Part shown: piece after piece, positions 23,220 through 34,275 of the stretch
Layout: each line of letters begins with the position of its first letter
Numbering within the stretch: the stretch's first letter is position 1
Assembly (NCBI GenBank): GCA_036426205.1
Contig: CM071573.1
Coordinates: forward strand, 47,842,214 to 47,906,213
Direction: 5' to 3'
Length of the DNA: 64,000 nucleotides
From: Ascaphus truei
Taxonomy: Eukaryota > Chordata > Amphibia > Anura > Ascaphidae
Program-made: the position numbers and the translations under genes
The notes under the pieces: generated by a model
The model's input: the letters and a program-made list of their open reading frames with translations, nothing else
Databases searched by the model: none
What the model was told of the DNA's origin: nothing

Positions 23220-23664
23220 GAGTTTTTGGTCGTGGGGAAAGCCGCGATCGGCCGTGGTCAGGCTCCGTTCAGATGCAGTCGGATGGACGGATTTGGATCC
23301 GCCATGGATTGGCAGGTCCCTTTTGTCCCCGGATTTCCACAGATCAATCTCAAACGGGTAATTCGTCTTTTCCGGATTTTTGTTATCATTGACAATCCGT
23401 GGATTACGCAATACTTTGGAAGATTATAAAATACAATTCGCGGATTCCACAATCCGTTGGACGATTCTTAAAAATCCTTGCACGGATTGCTGAATTCGCA
23501 GATTGGATTCTACAAATCTGTTAACGGATATTATCCAATGGCAGTTTTGGATTAATCTGCACAGATTGAAACGTGAAAAATCCGTTGACAGATTTCACTC
23601 CGCGGAATGGACTTTGAATGGAAAGCTCGGGAAATTCAGATTTTAACAGGTTCGCCCGTCTCTA
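23220..23664 (-). mobile_element. Dispersed repeat ending in GGTTCGCCCGTCTCTA
   Basis: AT-rich sequence with many CGGATT/AATCCG words ends at 23649-23664 in GGTTCGCCCGTCTCTA. The copy at 45669-46080 starts with the complementary TAGAGATGGGCGAACC and has the same internal words, so both belong to one unclassified family, perhaps a MITE. The second terminus was not found. Confidence 0.5.
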
Positions 23665-25428
23665 CCTAAATGTGCATTTCTGTCAATGTGCATGTAAAAT
23701 CTTTCTCGCTATGGATCAGTTGCCCTCATCCCTCTATCTTCAGGTCTTAATTTAAAACCTATCTTTTGAAGAAAGCATTTTATAGGCTGGAACAGGGACT
23801 ACAATCCTGTATCCTACGTACTGAATTCTCTGCTGCTGATATACTTACTGTCACTATATGCATCACTCGGCATTATATGTTTGTCACTGGAGACCAGGAC
23901 TTTAAACACCTTTTAACCGGGATCATTCACTAGGCAAAACAAGGTAGTGGGATAAAATGTAGTTTATTCAGGTAAACCCGCGTATACACAATGAAATACA
24001 AAGATACAGGTAAAATACACCCTTACTGGGAATCTGGGGGTGAAATCTAGTCTCAAATAGGTGTAGGGCGTCTGCTTCGGAAGGCTTACCCTGACTGGGA
24101 AATTCTACCGACTTCCTGGTACTCTTTTCTGCTAGAAAACCTAGCCGCGACTGCTACGGTCTATTCTGAGAACTTGGTCCTCGCGTCTAACTTGAAATGT
24201 CAGTACCATTGAAAGACCAATTGACCTAAATAGGAGTCTGTCAATCCCACTGTTTTCTAACAGTGACAAACACATTGATAGGTCAAACCTCTGACCATAT
24301 AGTGACATAATGACATAGTAGAAAAGTCCTTTGGAGTGAGCTTTTAACCATCTCCCACTTTCAGGGGAACTTGCCTGCTTGCAGTGTGATTGTGACAACT
24401 CTAATACAGAGTGCTTTTCCTGGTAATGTACAGGTTAATAAAAGCTTCAATCAGACTTAGAACTTTGCAACTAATTTTGACAGATTTATTATAAATCATT
24501 CTTCCTGGCAATGCACAGGTTATTAAGAATTTATATTAGTGTAGGGACCCTTGAGGTGTGGTCTGCCGTGCAGTGGCTCAGGGGCTTACAACAATTTGGC
24601 CAAAATGTTAAACTAAAAGACCATTTTATTTCATAGATATCAATACATGTATATTTAGGCACTGTACCGTGTATAAAGTTTTGCTGGATGTGCATTGAGC
24701 TCTGTCTGTGTTTCATGTTCGCCTCTGGTTTTAAATGTATATTGCCATGCTCAGTAGCACTCCTCTGTGACACTTATACGCTTATATATATGTTGTGGTT
24801 ATTTTGGGGGTTCAACATGAGCTTGTGGGTGTTATATATGTGTTACAATTCTTGTTCAGCTGGTCTTAGCTGATTGGAGGGTGGCAACCTCCTACCTAAT
24901 TTAAGCTCACCCCCTCCCACTTTTAAATGGTGACCATATAGTGACATAATGACATAGTAGAAAAGTCCTTTGATTCATGCTACAAATATAAAAGGTGCTG
25001 GCTTAAAGGGGAATTTGGGCAATGTTCTCTGCTTTTTGACTTATAACATGGTGAAAAGGTTCATTTTGAACACCTGAGCTGTTTCCAATGTAACAGGAGC
25101 CAGTAACCTATAGATATTGCGTCATTTACTTTTGCCGGGGTCTCACAGATTGCGTTTGATCTCCCGATGTTTTGTCAGCTACTTGCAGCTGACTCACGAG
25201 TGCGTCGCGGCTGGGAAAATTGAGTTTTAGGGTTGGTTGCACTACTGCATAGTAATGATAGGTGGCGTTAGTGTTCTAGTGTGCTTTAAATCTAAATGCA
25301 ATGTAACCTGTCCCTTATTCCCATTCATTTTGTACGATATGTTATGCAACTAATGTCTAGACACTCCACCTGGAGCAGCATCCCATCACGAGCAGGAAAA
25401 GGGGAAAATAACTATTTGCTTGAATATA
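23665..25428. other. Unassigned region with a 42-bp perfect direct repeat
   Basis: No gene is supported. Identical 42-base segments occur at 24292-24333 and 24931-24972, 639 bases apart, with unrelated flanks. The interval between them looks like non-coding, possibly LTR-derived sequence. Confidence 0.4.
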
Positions 25429-27063
25429 CAGTTAGGTCCAGAAATAATTGGACACTGATACAAGTTTTGTTATTTCGGCTGTGTACCAAAATAAATTAAA
25501 GTTACAGTTAAATAATGAATATGGGCTTAAAGTGCAGTCTATCAGCTTTAATTTGAGGGTATTCACATCCAAATTGGAGGAAGGGTTTAGGAATTACATC
25601 TCTTTAATATGTAGCCCCCTCTTTTTCAAGGGACCAAAAGTAATTGGACAATTGACACAAAAGCTTTTCATGGACAGGTGTGGGCTATTCCTTCATTATT
25701 TCAGCATCAATTAAGCAGGTAAAAGGTCTGGAGTTGATTCCAGGTGTGGCATTCGCATTTGGAAGCTGTTGCTGTGAACCCACAACATGCAGTAAAAGGA
25801 GCTCTCAATGCAAGTGAAACAGGGCATCCTTTGGCTGCAAAAAAAAGAAAATCCATCAGAGAGATAGCAGGAACATTAGGAGTGGCCAAATCAACAGTTT
25901 GGTACTGAACATTCTAAGAAAAAAAGAACGCACTGGTGAGCTCTGCAACACAAAAAGGCCTTTGTGGTGGATGATTGTAGGATCCTTTCCATTTTAAAGA
26001 AAAACCCCTTCATAACATCCAGCCAAGTGAAGAACACTCTACTGGAGGTAGGCTTGTCATTATCCAAGTTTACCATAATGAGAAGACTTCAGGAGAGCAA
26101 ATACAGAGTGTTCACCACAAGGTGAAAACCATTCATAAGCCTCAAGAATAGAAAGGCCAGATTAGACTTTGCCAAACAATATCTAAAAAAGCCAGCCCAG
26201 TTCTGGAACAGCATTCTTTGGACAGATGAAACTAAGCTCAACCTGTACCAGAATGATGGGAAGAAAAAAGTATGGAGAAGGCTTGGAATGGTTCATGATC
26301 CGAAGCTTACCACATCATCTGTAAAACACAGTGGAGGCAGTGTGATGGCATGGGCATGAATGGTTTACAATGGCACTGGGTCACTAATGTTTATTGATGA
26401 TGTGACAGAAGACAGAAGCAGCCGGATGAATTCTGAAGTGTATAGGGATATATTGTCTGCTCAGATTCAGCCAAATTCAGCGAAGTTGATTGGACAGCGC
26501 TTCACTTTACAGATGGACAATGAACCAAAACATATTGTGAAAGCAACCCCGGAGTTTTTTAAGGCAAAGAAGTGGAATATTCTGCAATGGCCGAGTCAAT
26601 CACCTGATCTCAACACGATCGAGCATGCATTTCACTTGCTGAAGACAAAACTTAAGGCAGAAAGACCCATGAACAAATAACAACTGAAGACAGCTGCAGT
26701 AAAGGCCTGGCAAAGCATCACAAAGGAGGAAACCCAGCATTTGGTGATGTCCATGCGTTCCAGATTTCAAGCAATCAATGCCTGCAAAGAATTCTCGACA
26801 AAGTATTAAAAATTAAAAATGTATTTATGATTGTGTTAATTTGTCCAATTACATTTGAGCCCCTGAAATAAGGGGACTGTGTATGAAAATGGTTGCAATT
26901 CCTAAACGTTTCATACGATATTTTTGTTCAACCCCTTGAATTAAAGCTGAAAGTCTGCACTTCTATTGTATCTCGGTAGTTTCATATCAAATCCATTGTA
27001 GTGGCGTACAGAGCCAAAATTATGAAAATTGTGTCAGTGTCCAATTATTTCCGGACCTAACTG
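25429..27063 (+). mobile_element. Complete but decayed Tc1-like transposon
   Basis: Terminal inverted repeats start CAGTTAGGTCCAGAAATAAT at 25429 and end with the complementary GGACCTAACTG at 27061-27063, flanked by TA on both sides (25427-25428 and 27064-27065), the Tc1/mariner target duplication. The 1635-bp length is normal for the family. It encloses one degenerate transposase gene on the plus strand. Confidence 0.92.
25786..26809 (+). pseudogene. Tc1-like transposase, broken
   Basis: The DDE transposase is recognisable through most of its length. The helix-turn-helix segment reads IREIAGTLGVAKSTVWY, the first catalytic aspartate lies in WTDETKLNLYQ (about 26218-26250), the second in QMDNEPKH (about 26512-26535), and the glutamate in SPDLNTIEHAF (about 26602-26634). 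Several stops and frameshifts interrupt it, including TGA at 26357-26359 within MAWA-stop-MVY, so the longest intact frame is 26360-26680. The expected C-terminus STKY-stop is at 26795-26809. The copy is older than the one at 0.4-1.4 kb and belongs to another Tc1 subfamily. Confidence 0.85.
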
Positions 27064-27299
27064 TATATGAGACGCATGTCTAAAAGTTCACACAATTGAA
27101 ATAAACCATAAGCATATGATTCTCAAGATAACAAAATTAATTAAGTAACATTAGAGAAAGATTGAGGGAATACCTGTAGTTATAATACATAGAGGTGATT
27201 ATAATAGGGGCACAACAGGGATTAATATAATATCAATAAAGTACTCATTCAGGACCCCAGAAGAACATACTGGATAAAATAAGTTATAGACAACCCACA

Positions 27300-29060
27300 G
27301 ATCCTAAAGTCTATCATGTCCTGCACACAGACGTTTGTACAGGGGAAAACTAAGCAGCCAATGTGGACCCGACTTACTACAATCTAGGTTCCAACGACTT
27401 GGTGCCCCAGCCATTGCCAAACCAATTGCATCCATAGTCAACTCTATCCTGTCTGCAGGCCATATCCCTAAGACCTGGAAAACTGCCATAATTGTCCCAA
27501 TCTTCAAAAGTGGGGACAAAAACACTGTCTCAAACTACAGGCCAATATCACTTCTCCCAATTCTATCCAAAGTCATGGAAAAATGTGTCCACTCCCAATT
27601 AAGCGATTTCTATACCAAGACAAATTTCCCTAGCCAATTCCAATCTGGCTTTCGTCCCAAACACTCCACCGTAACTACCCTGCTAAAAGTTTGCAATGGA
27701 ATCCAGTGTGGAATGGAACGGGGACAACTCACTGGGGCAGTATTCCTAGATTTTGCAAAGGCTTTTGACACCGTTGATCATGCTATCCTGCTTAACAAAC
27801 TCCAGAGCTCTGGAATAGGGAAGCATGCTTTAAACTGGTTTCAGTCCTACCTATCAGGAAGATCCAAACATGTGTCCATCTCAGGCTCTAACTCCAACCC
27901 CCTGGATATCACCTGTGGTGTCCCGCAAGGCTCTGTTCTGGGGCCCCTACTCTTCTCAGTGTTCATTAATGATCTTCCCACAGCTTGTAAGGAAGCCTCA
28001 ATACACATGTATGCAGATGACACAATCCTATATGCACACAGCCATAGCCTCTCTGACCATCAACACATACTTCAGTCTGACGTTTTGAGACTCGAAAACT
28101 GGATTTCCCAAAACAAACTGTTTTTAAACACTGACAAGACTGTAACAATGGTATTTGGGACCAAGACTAAACTTGTAAAGCTTCCAGTGACTGAGCTCGT
28201 GATTAGAACCAACGCTAACACCACCCTAACACCTGTCACTAGTTTTAAATACCTGGGCTTATGGTTTGACTCCCACATAACATTCGGGATGCACATTGAT
28301 ACCCTGACAACCAAGACCTATGCCAAACTATGGGTACTTTACAGGAACAAATCCTCCCTAAGTCTCCTGGTCAGAAAGCATATCGCACAGCAGATGCTAA
28401 TGCCAATTATTGACTATGGAGACATAGTATATGGCTCGGCACCTCAAACCCACCTTAGCAAACTTGACACCCTCTACAATTCAATTTGTCGTTTTTTTCT
28501 CCAATGCAACTACAACACACATCACTGCGAAATTCTCAAAGAACTAGATTGGTCAACACTAGAGTCTAGGCGCAAAGTTCACCTTTCCTGTCTTGCCTTT
28601 AAATTCTTCATGGGCAAGCTACCCAGCTACCTGAACAAGCTCCTCACCCCTACCACTTGCAGCACTTATCACCTGAGATCAGACTCCAAAATACTGTTCA
28701 TGGTCCCAAGGCTCAACAAAGTATCCGGGCGTTCCTCCTTCTCCTACCGTGCACCCCAAAACTGGAACAACCTACCAGAGACTCTCACATCCACCACCAG
28801 TTTAAGTTCTTTCAAATCTAAGGCTGTCTCACATGTTAACCTGGTCTGTAACTGTTTCATACGCTCATAATATATATTTTCTTTAACTGTGCACGCAATG
28901 TCTTGTATATAATGTATACCCTGTTCATTTATGTAACTGTACTTGTAACCATGTATTATTTGTTTTAACTCTGTGCCCAGGACATACTTGAAAACGAGAG
29001 GTAACTAACTCTCAATGTATTACTTCCTGGTAAAATATTTTATAAATAAATAATAATATT
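27300..29060 (+). mobile_element. 5'-truncated L2/CR1-like LINE
   Basis: A non-LTR retrotransposon fragment holds the reverse-transcriptase half of ORF2, then a 3' untranslated region of about 180 bases ending in TTTTATAAATAAATAATAAT. The tail is a short AT-rich repeat, not poly(A), as in the Jockey superfamily (L2, CR1, Rex). The endonuclease and ORF1 are missing. No target duplication was identified. Confidence 0.85.
27365..28870 (+). pseudogene. LINE reverse transcriptase (Jockey superfamily), N-terminally truncated
   Basis: The frame is intact for about 500 residues, with no internal stop. Conserved RT blocks appear in order: NYRPISLLPILSKVMEK, QSGFRPKHST, FLDFAKAFDTVDH with the first catalytic aspartate, GVPQGSVLGPLLF, and MYADDTILYAHS with the catalytic pair. 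LNTDKT and FKYLGLWFD follow, then the C-terminal FSYRAPQNWNNLP signature of L2/Rex-type elements. The family's endonuclease is missing, and the first ten residues of the frame are flanking sequence. An open RT frame suggests a recent insertion, but the copy cannot be autonomous. Confidence 0.88.
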
Positions 29061-29859
29061 TAGTATAACACTCACAGTATAGAGATGGAAATCTTCGTCT
29101 TTCTTGTTTCTCCATAATGGTGAAAATACATGGAAGATGGAAAGAACAAATCAGTAATGCATCAAGATCACAATGAACATAACAGATCGGGAACAAGTTC
29201 CACCAACGGTGCATCCCATCAGTACATATACATACTCGAAACCTGACCATTAGAGGTACCATATTCCATACAAATATTCACCAACATTGAAAAAAGATGG
29301 GTCTTTCTCTATTTGATACAAACATATTAGAATAAGAATACACCAATAATCTGGCAATGTCCAAGAAGGATGCTGAGACTTTTTATATAGATGATTAAAT
29401 CCCAGCTATTGCTGAATAGTCTTACGAGTACATGGGGATGTCTGTCTCCAAGATTCTCACTCGACTAAATATAATTCTCTACTCGGAGCCACCTCACATG
29501 ACCAACCAGTCCTAATAATGACCGATGATCATAGAGAGGGGTTCGGGAGGACATCTATGGGGACAACCCACCAGGACTGACAGACCACTATTTGTCAAAG
29601 TGACTGCTGACATGCCTCAATACAGGTAAGTGTCGAACAGTGAGGCCGATCAACTGGTATTTGTAATATGATCTCCACCTGAATGCATCAAAAGATGCAA
29701 AAGATCAAAAGTGTAAAGGATATATACATGAGTGTCCCAACACTCTCCCCAAAGGGGAGAATAAAGCCTTGTCACACAAACAACCTAGTGTGTTCTTTGT
29801 CCTAGGAGGCAGCACCTTGTTATACGTAACATGGAGACCATTAATGTCTTTTCTAAAAT
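29061..29859. other. Unassigned sequence
   Basis: Short frames on both strands show no motif I recognise. Confidence 0.25.
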
Positions 29860-30300
29860 AATCATCTAGAAATGTAGATTTTACCAACATTTTGAATATT
29901 GAGACGACACCAATAATGGGAGAGGATAACCTGTTGGAGACAGAGTTTGCCAAACTGGAAACATTATTAATTAAGGATTCCATACAATGGTGGGACAACA
30001 CATTTTAAGAATAGTATTTAAAATGTGGAAGAGACCCAAGAGGACTGGGCCTCCACAAAGATCATTCGTGTGATTTGGAAGACGAGGAATTTCTAAATGA
30101 ATGGTATAAAATCCTAGATAAGAGTTCTCAAGACCTAATGGGTTTGATTATTAGACAACAACAAAAACATTTATCAAATCTTGATGCAGAAATTAATTTG
30201 AGCAAAATTGTACAGAGAGACCTTGCTCAAAACCCCTTGGTGGTAAATGCGTGCTGCCTGGGAGAATGGCAATATGGATATAGAGGTATACCTAAGGAGG
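29860..30300 (+). pseudogene. Retroelement ORF fragment, possibly Penelope-like
   Basis: Read on the plus strand with two stops, this gives LLIKDSIQWWDNTF, then DPRGLGLHKDHSCDLEDEEF, then a helical, coiled-coil-like stretch (LMGLIIRQQQKHLSNLDAEI). A tryptophan pair, a PRGL motif and a coiled coil recall the N-terminal part of ORFs in frog retroelements that I associate, tentatively, with Penelope-like elements. No reverse transcriptase follows; a gypsy element in the opposite orientation abuts it at about 30330. Confidence 0.35.
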
Positions 30301-30330
30301 GTACAGAAAGATCCCTGATGTAGGCGCACT

Positions 30331-30680
30331 GCATGGAATTGTGTAATTATTTCTAACAAGTCCCCTTTTTGTTCAGAGGACAACTGTCTACCCATTGGGA
30401 TTTTATTGTCACCCACGATGTTCCCCCGTGGGGGCTGAGGACCCAAGTCCATTTCCTCCTCCACCGGGTGCATGAATAGAGACCGCTGCATCTTCCAGGG
30501 TTTCAGCCAGCTCACATGGTAAATTTGTTTACCCTTCCTGGACCCCGGTTGAGCGATCTCGTAATCCACATCACCCGTGCGGCGGAGTACTTCGAATGGG
30601 CCCTGCCAGTTGGCTAGGAGTTTGCTCTCACAACTGGGTAACAACAACATCACCTGATCTCCTGGGTGAAACACTCTCAT
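30331..30680 (-). pseudogene. Gypsy integrase C-terminal domain and start of RT region
   Basis: The frame begins VFHPGDQVMLLLP, the common start of the retroviral/gypsy integrase C-terminal domain, and continues LLANWQGPFEVLRRTGDVDY to HVSWLKPW. About 35 residues later comes LSSEQKGDLLEIITQFHA, which resembles the region just ahead of a gypsy reverse transcriptase. After FHA (about 30330) the similarity ends at the truncation. It overlaps the integrase frame by a few bases, so integrase continues here through a frameshift near 30680. Confidence 0.8.
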
Positions 30681-31657
30681 ACGAGTATTTTTATTGTAAT
30701 GTCTCTCCTGTCTGTCCTGGGCTGATCTAAGATTCTCCCTAGCAAAATGCCGACCACATCTAGGCGCTTCCTAAGGTCCAATACATATTGCAGGGTATTC
30801 TTAGAAGGGGACCGCTGTTCCTCCCAGTACTCCTTTAGGAGGTCTAGGATACCCCGGGGTTGGCGGCCATACAGCAGTTCAAATGGAGAGAATCCCGTGG
30901 AGGCTTGGGGAACTTCCCGCACTGCAAACAGCAGAAAAGGGAGAAGTTCATCCCAGGCTCTCTTTTCTGAATCTACAAATTTCCTCAGCATCCCTTTTAG
31001 AGTTCGGTTAAATCTTTCCACCAATCCGTCAGTCTGTGGATGGTAGACTGATGTCCGAACAGACTTGACCTCTAGTAATTTTAAGACATCCTGCATCAGT
31101 TTAGCCATAAAATTTGTACCTTGGTCTGTCAACATAACCTGGGGAAGTTCAACCTGTGAGAACAGCTCCAACAACTTGTTGGCTACTTGCTTCGCCCTTA
31201 CTGTTCTCAGGGGGAACGCCTCAGGATATCTTGTTGCATAGTCAACTATTACAAGAATAAACCTGTGTCCTTTCGCAGAAGGTTCTAGAGGTCCTATGAA
31301 TTCTACCCCAATCATCTCAAAGGGAACTGACACCAAGGGTAGAGGAACCAAAGGGGCTGTTTTTTGTCCCTTCGGACTAGTTAGCTGGCACTCCGGACAT
31401 GCCGCACATAACTTAGCAATATCATTATGCATCCCTGGCCAATAAAATCGGGCCAAAATACGGTCCAATGTTTTATCCCTGCCAAGGTGACCACCCCAAG
31501 GGACAGTATGGGCTAGAGTGAACACAGATTTAACAAACGCCTTGGGAACCAATATCTGTCTGGTGACCTCTCTTGTTTGTGTCTGCCTATTCACCCTATA
31601 CAGGATATCATTTGATAATTCAAAATGGGGGAATACTGTCACCCCCTGTGCATTCAA
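30677..31657 (-). pseudogene. Gypsy integrase (zinc-binding and catalytic domains)
   Basis: The 326-residue frame starts with a linker, then an HHCC zinc-binding domain (H50, H57, C87, C90; GGHLGRDKTLDRIL and CAACPEC). The RNase H-like core has D139 in VIVDYATRYPEAFP, D178 in MLTDQGTNF and E214 in QTDGLVERFNRTLKGML, so the last two are 35 residues apart (DD35E). FELLYGRQPRG follows. The triad looks intact. It inserts element cDNA into the genome. It joins the protease frame by a 4-base overlap, consistent with one ancestral polyprotein broken by a small indel. Confidence 0.9.
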
Positions 31658-32505
31658 TATCTGCTCATCATTTTTACCACCATATCATACTGTCTAGCAA
31701 GGACTGGGTCTTCCCTTTGCCTCTGGTGAAAATCAGGGAGGTATAGGTATGGTAAATCTCCAGGGCCCATATCCCCCTCCCTCTGGCCATCCCCAGCCAT
31801 CACTTGTGACTTCTGGCTATTAGAATGGTCATCTTGAGACCCAGATTTCTGCAACCAGTCCTGTTTGTCAGAGTGTCTTTGCTTCCGAGTCTTTGGAACC
31901 CGGTATCTACTGGGAAAAAGGTCTGCCAAGAAGGGGAACAGTTTGCCAGGGTTCTTCTGAGCCATAGAATAAGGCTCCTCGTGAGAGACTGGAGCCATTA
32001 GATCTGAAAAGAAAAACCAGTCCCGGCCGAGCACAACGGGGGCAGGGAGCCAAGGAGCGACTCCTACTTCGAGGTAGGCCTCCTGACCTTTTACCTGTAG
32101 CCGGATTTTGGCTGTCGGATACCGTTTTACGTTGCCGTGTATACATTCTATACTCCATGGAGAGTCAAAAGAACACACGTTAGGCGGTAACAGTTCCTGG
32201 AAGACAAGAGTTTTCCCAGAGCCCGAATCTACAAGGGCCTGGACAGTTTTTCCCCCAACCTGGGCTGGAAGTAGCCAGGGCTTGTAATTTTCTCCAGTGA
32301 AGGCCGAGGCGACGGTCCTGCTGAAGGAACAATCCATCTGTGGACAGTCCATATGCCGGTTGCCTTGTTCTCTGCAGGCGGAACAGGGAGAGGGTTCCCT
32401 CGCAGGAGGGGGCCGTGGATAGTGCTCCACTGGATCGGATACTGTAGACCAGGCATCTGGTGGGTCCTGTGGGCGACGTCCTCTCATTTGGCAACAAGCC
32501 GACAT
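31654..32505 (-). pseudogene. Gypsy gag end and aspartic protease
   Basis: The frame starts with a proline-rich gag tail and a degenerate zinc knuckle (CSACREQGNRHMDC). An aspartic protease follows: the active-site LVDSGSG is near residue 93 and the flap-to-core region contains VVLGRDWF near residue 161. A linker of about 100 polar residues leads to PYLYLPDFHQRQREDPVLAR, which adjoins integrase. The protease would cleave the Gag-Pol precursor. RT is absent from the expected place, as in Gmr1-like elements. Confidence 0.85.
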
Positions 32506-33009
32506 CAGGAAGGGGATGAGGGTCTCGGCGGTGCCCGGCGTTTTGACTTCTTCCTTGTTCGAAGGATTGCTCCTTTCGTGGCACTTGGCGGTTGCGCATG
32601 GAGGGGCCGTAGTTTCCCCGTTGTTCTAATCTCCCTCTTTGGGTCTCCGCAAGTGCTGGTGAAGTTGGATCCGTCAGGTCCAGGACACTCGCCTGATCCT
32701 TGGCCCCAAGGAAGTTCTCAACGAGTCGGACCGCCAAAGCTTGGGTTTCAGCAGCATGGCGTTTTACCCACGAGCATGCGGAAAGGGGTATTATCTGTAG
32801 GAATTGTTCCAAAACCACTTGCTCAAGAATTGCCTCCTTAGTGTGGTCCTCGGTTGTATCCAGTGAGTGCACAAGTCCAATAACCGCTGAGCGAGAACCC
32901 GGGGTCTCATCTTAGCGGTGTACTTCAGGTTCCGGAACTGCTGCCGGTAGGTCTCTGGGGTCAGACCTAAGCGATCCAGTATGGCGCCTTTTACTTGTTG
33001 GTAGTCCAT
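32506..33009 (-). pseudogene. Gypsy gag capsid with SCAN-like fold, frameshifted
   Basis: Two overlapping frames carry one domain. The first (33009 downward) reads LTPETYRQQFRNLKYT, then RVLAQRLLDLCTHWI. The second (from 32872 down) continues TKEAILEQVVLEQFLQIIP and VKRHAAETQALAVRLVENFL. This sequence of motifs is the SCAN domain pattern (RFR...Y, RL..LC..WL.P, TKEQILELLVLEQFL, W...). SCAN domains of vertebrate zinc-finger proteins are reported to derive from the capsid of Gmr1-like gypsy elements. The frame change near 32870 breaks the protein. Confidence 0.85.
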
Positions 33010-33096
33010 TGCCTGATCTGCTGGGAGGCCCTGATATGAGGCCTAGGCTTCTTCTGTGAGGAGCGGGACCAAAGCAGTTGTCCAGCGATCTGCAGC

Positions 33097-33366
33097 TCAG
33101 CCCTGAGCTTCAGCAACCCTTTCAAATGTCAGTAGAAAAGCTTCTGGATCCTCGTTCGGAGTCATTTTCCTCAGGAGGACCGGGGGTTTGTTCGCAAGTT
33201 CTGGACTGGCAGACCCCTGGAATTGGGTCAGCAGCTTGGCCATCCGCTCATCCTGTGCTGCCTGCTGCTGGGTTAGGAGCTGGGTTTGCTGCTGCAATAG
33301 TAGTTGGGCCTGCTCCTGCATTAAGAGTCCCTGCTGTTTGGTCTGCTCCTGCATTAACAGTTCCAA
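33097..33366 (-). pseudogene. Gypsy gag N-terminal part
   Basis: A glutamine-rich coiled-coil-like stretch (MQEQTKQQGLLMQEQAQLLL) is followed by KMTPNEDPEAFLLTFERVAE, matching the region that leads into a gypsy capsid. The listed upstream end (TTG) is not a real start; the first ATG is four codons in. The connection to the capsid part at 33009 is interrupted. Confidence 0.65.
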
Positions 33367-33589
33367 GAGAAAAAGAGGCCGCGCTCGTCTGATGTCTTCA
33401 GGGGATGTCTTTAGAAAGGGAACTCTTCTCCCGCTGCTCCTTCTCTCTCCGGTGATCAGCCGGGCAACAGCAATCCAAGGTACAAGAAAAAGGAGTTGGA
33501 GCGCAGAGAAGAAGAGATTCCAGGGTTAAAACAAGTCAATTTATTGTTAAAAAAGCAGCATATATTAACTTACATTTAGGAAAAACCGC
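33367..33589. other. Gypsy leader or flank, unassigned
   Basis: The gag-side frame stays open for part of this interval, but similarity is lost before the fold-back arm begins at 33590. Confidence 0.3.
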
Positions 33590-34133
33590 ATACACGATGA
33601 GGCTACCATGGGTATCTGCATTCAAAGATTTGCCATGAACCTCTGCACAAACACTTGACGCCACTACCGATTCTCACAGGGTCCCCAACCCGGACCGGAA
33701 GTCTAACCACTCAAAGTGGGTGGACGGGCTCTCGTCAACTTGACAAAGCTATTGCAACAGCCGGCGGAAGGGGAAGGAAGGCAATACTAACAGAAACCGG
33801 TGCCTCTAGCGTGCTGATATTACACTATTGCCCTGAAGTGTAACTCAATTCCTCAGGGTTATGCTCATACGAATTGAGTTACACTTCAGGGCAGAAGTGT
33901 AATATCAGCACGCTAGAGGCACCGGTTTCTGTTAGTATTGCCATTCCTTCCCCTTCCGCCGGCTGTTGCAATAGCTTGTCAAGTTGACGAGAGCCGTCCA
34001 CCACTTTGGAGTGGTTAGACTTCCGGTTCCGGGTTGGGGACCTGTGATAATCGGTTAGTGGCGTCAAGTGTTTGTGCAGAGGATTCATTGGCAATCTTTG
34101 AATGCAGATACCCATGGTAGCCTCATCGTGTAT
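33590..34133. repeat. Large inverted repeat, ~262-bp arms with 19-base loop
   Basis: Arms 33590-33851 and 33871-34133 are reverse complements with only scattered mismatches and small indels. The loop is 33852-33870. On both sides the arm ends inside sequence related to gypsy gag. It may be a fold-back transposon inserted into gag, or an inversion-duplication created during element replication. Confidence 0.9.
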
Positions 34134-34196
34134 CCCTGCATAACAGTCCTGCTGTCTGGTCTGCTCACACAGAAACTCTTTTAAAAATTCTTCCAT
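34134..34196 (-). pseudogene. Second gypsy gag start fragment
   Basis: MEEFLKEFLCEQTRQQDC reads toward the fold-back, at which it is cut. The words EQTRQQ parallel EQTKQQ in the gag piece at 33366, so this is the true 5' start of the same or a sister element. Confidence 0.55.
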
Positions 34197-34257
34197 TTGT
34201 GCTCATTTTTTGTGTGTGTGTGTGGCCCTTCAAATGCAGGGGCCTCTCAAAATCCGG

Positions 34258-34271
34258 CACTTCTGACACCA
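34258..34271 (-). other. Gypsy primer-binding-site region
   Basis: On the minus strand TGGTGTCAGAAGTG follows directly after the proposed LTR end, where a gypsy primer-binding site is expected; the initial TGG fits complementarity to a tRNA CCA end. Confidence 0.6.
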
Positions 34272-34275
34272 TATT

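Larger units (their letters stand above)
30330..33480 (-). mobile_element. Gmr1-like Ty3/gypsy retrotransposon, truncated in RT
   Basis: On the minus strand the order is gag, protease, integrase, then the first residues of reverse transcriptase, with no RT between protease and integrase. That integrase-before-RT order, together with a SCAN-like gag, characterises the Gmr1 group of vertebrate gypsy elements. The element stops abruptly at about 30330, roughly 20 residues into the RT linker. Gag is split by frameshifts, whereas protease and integrase frames are long and intact. The 5' side is disrupted by the inverted repeat at 33590-34133. Confidence 0.85.
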
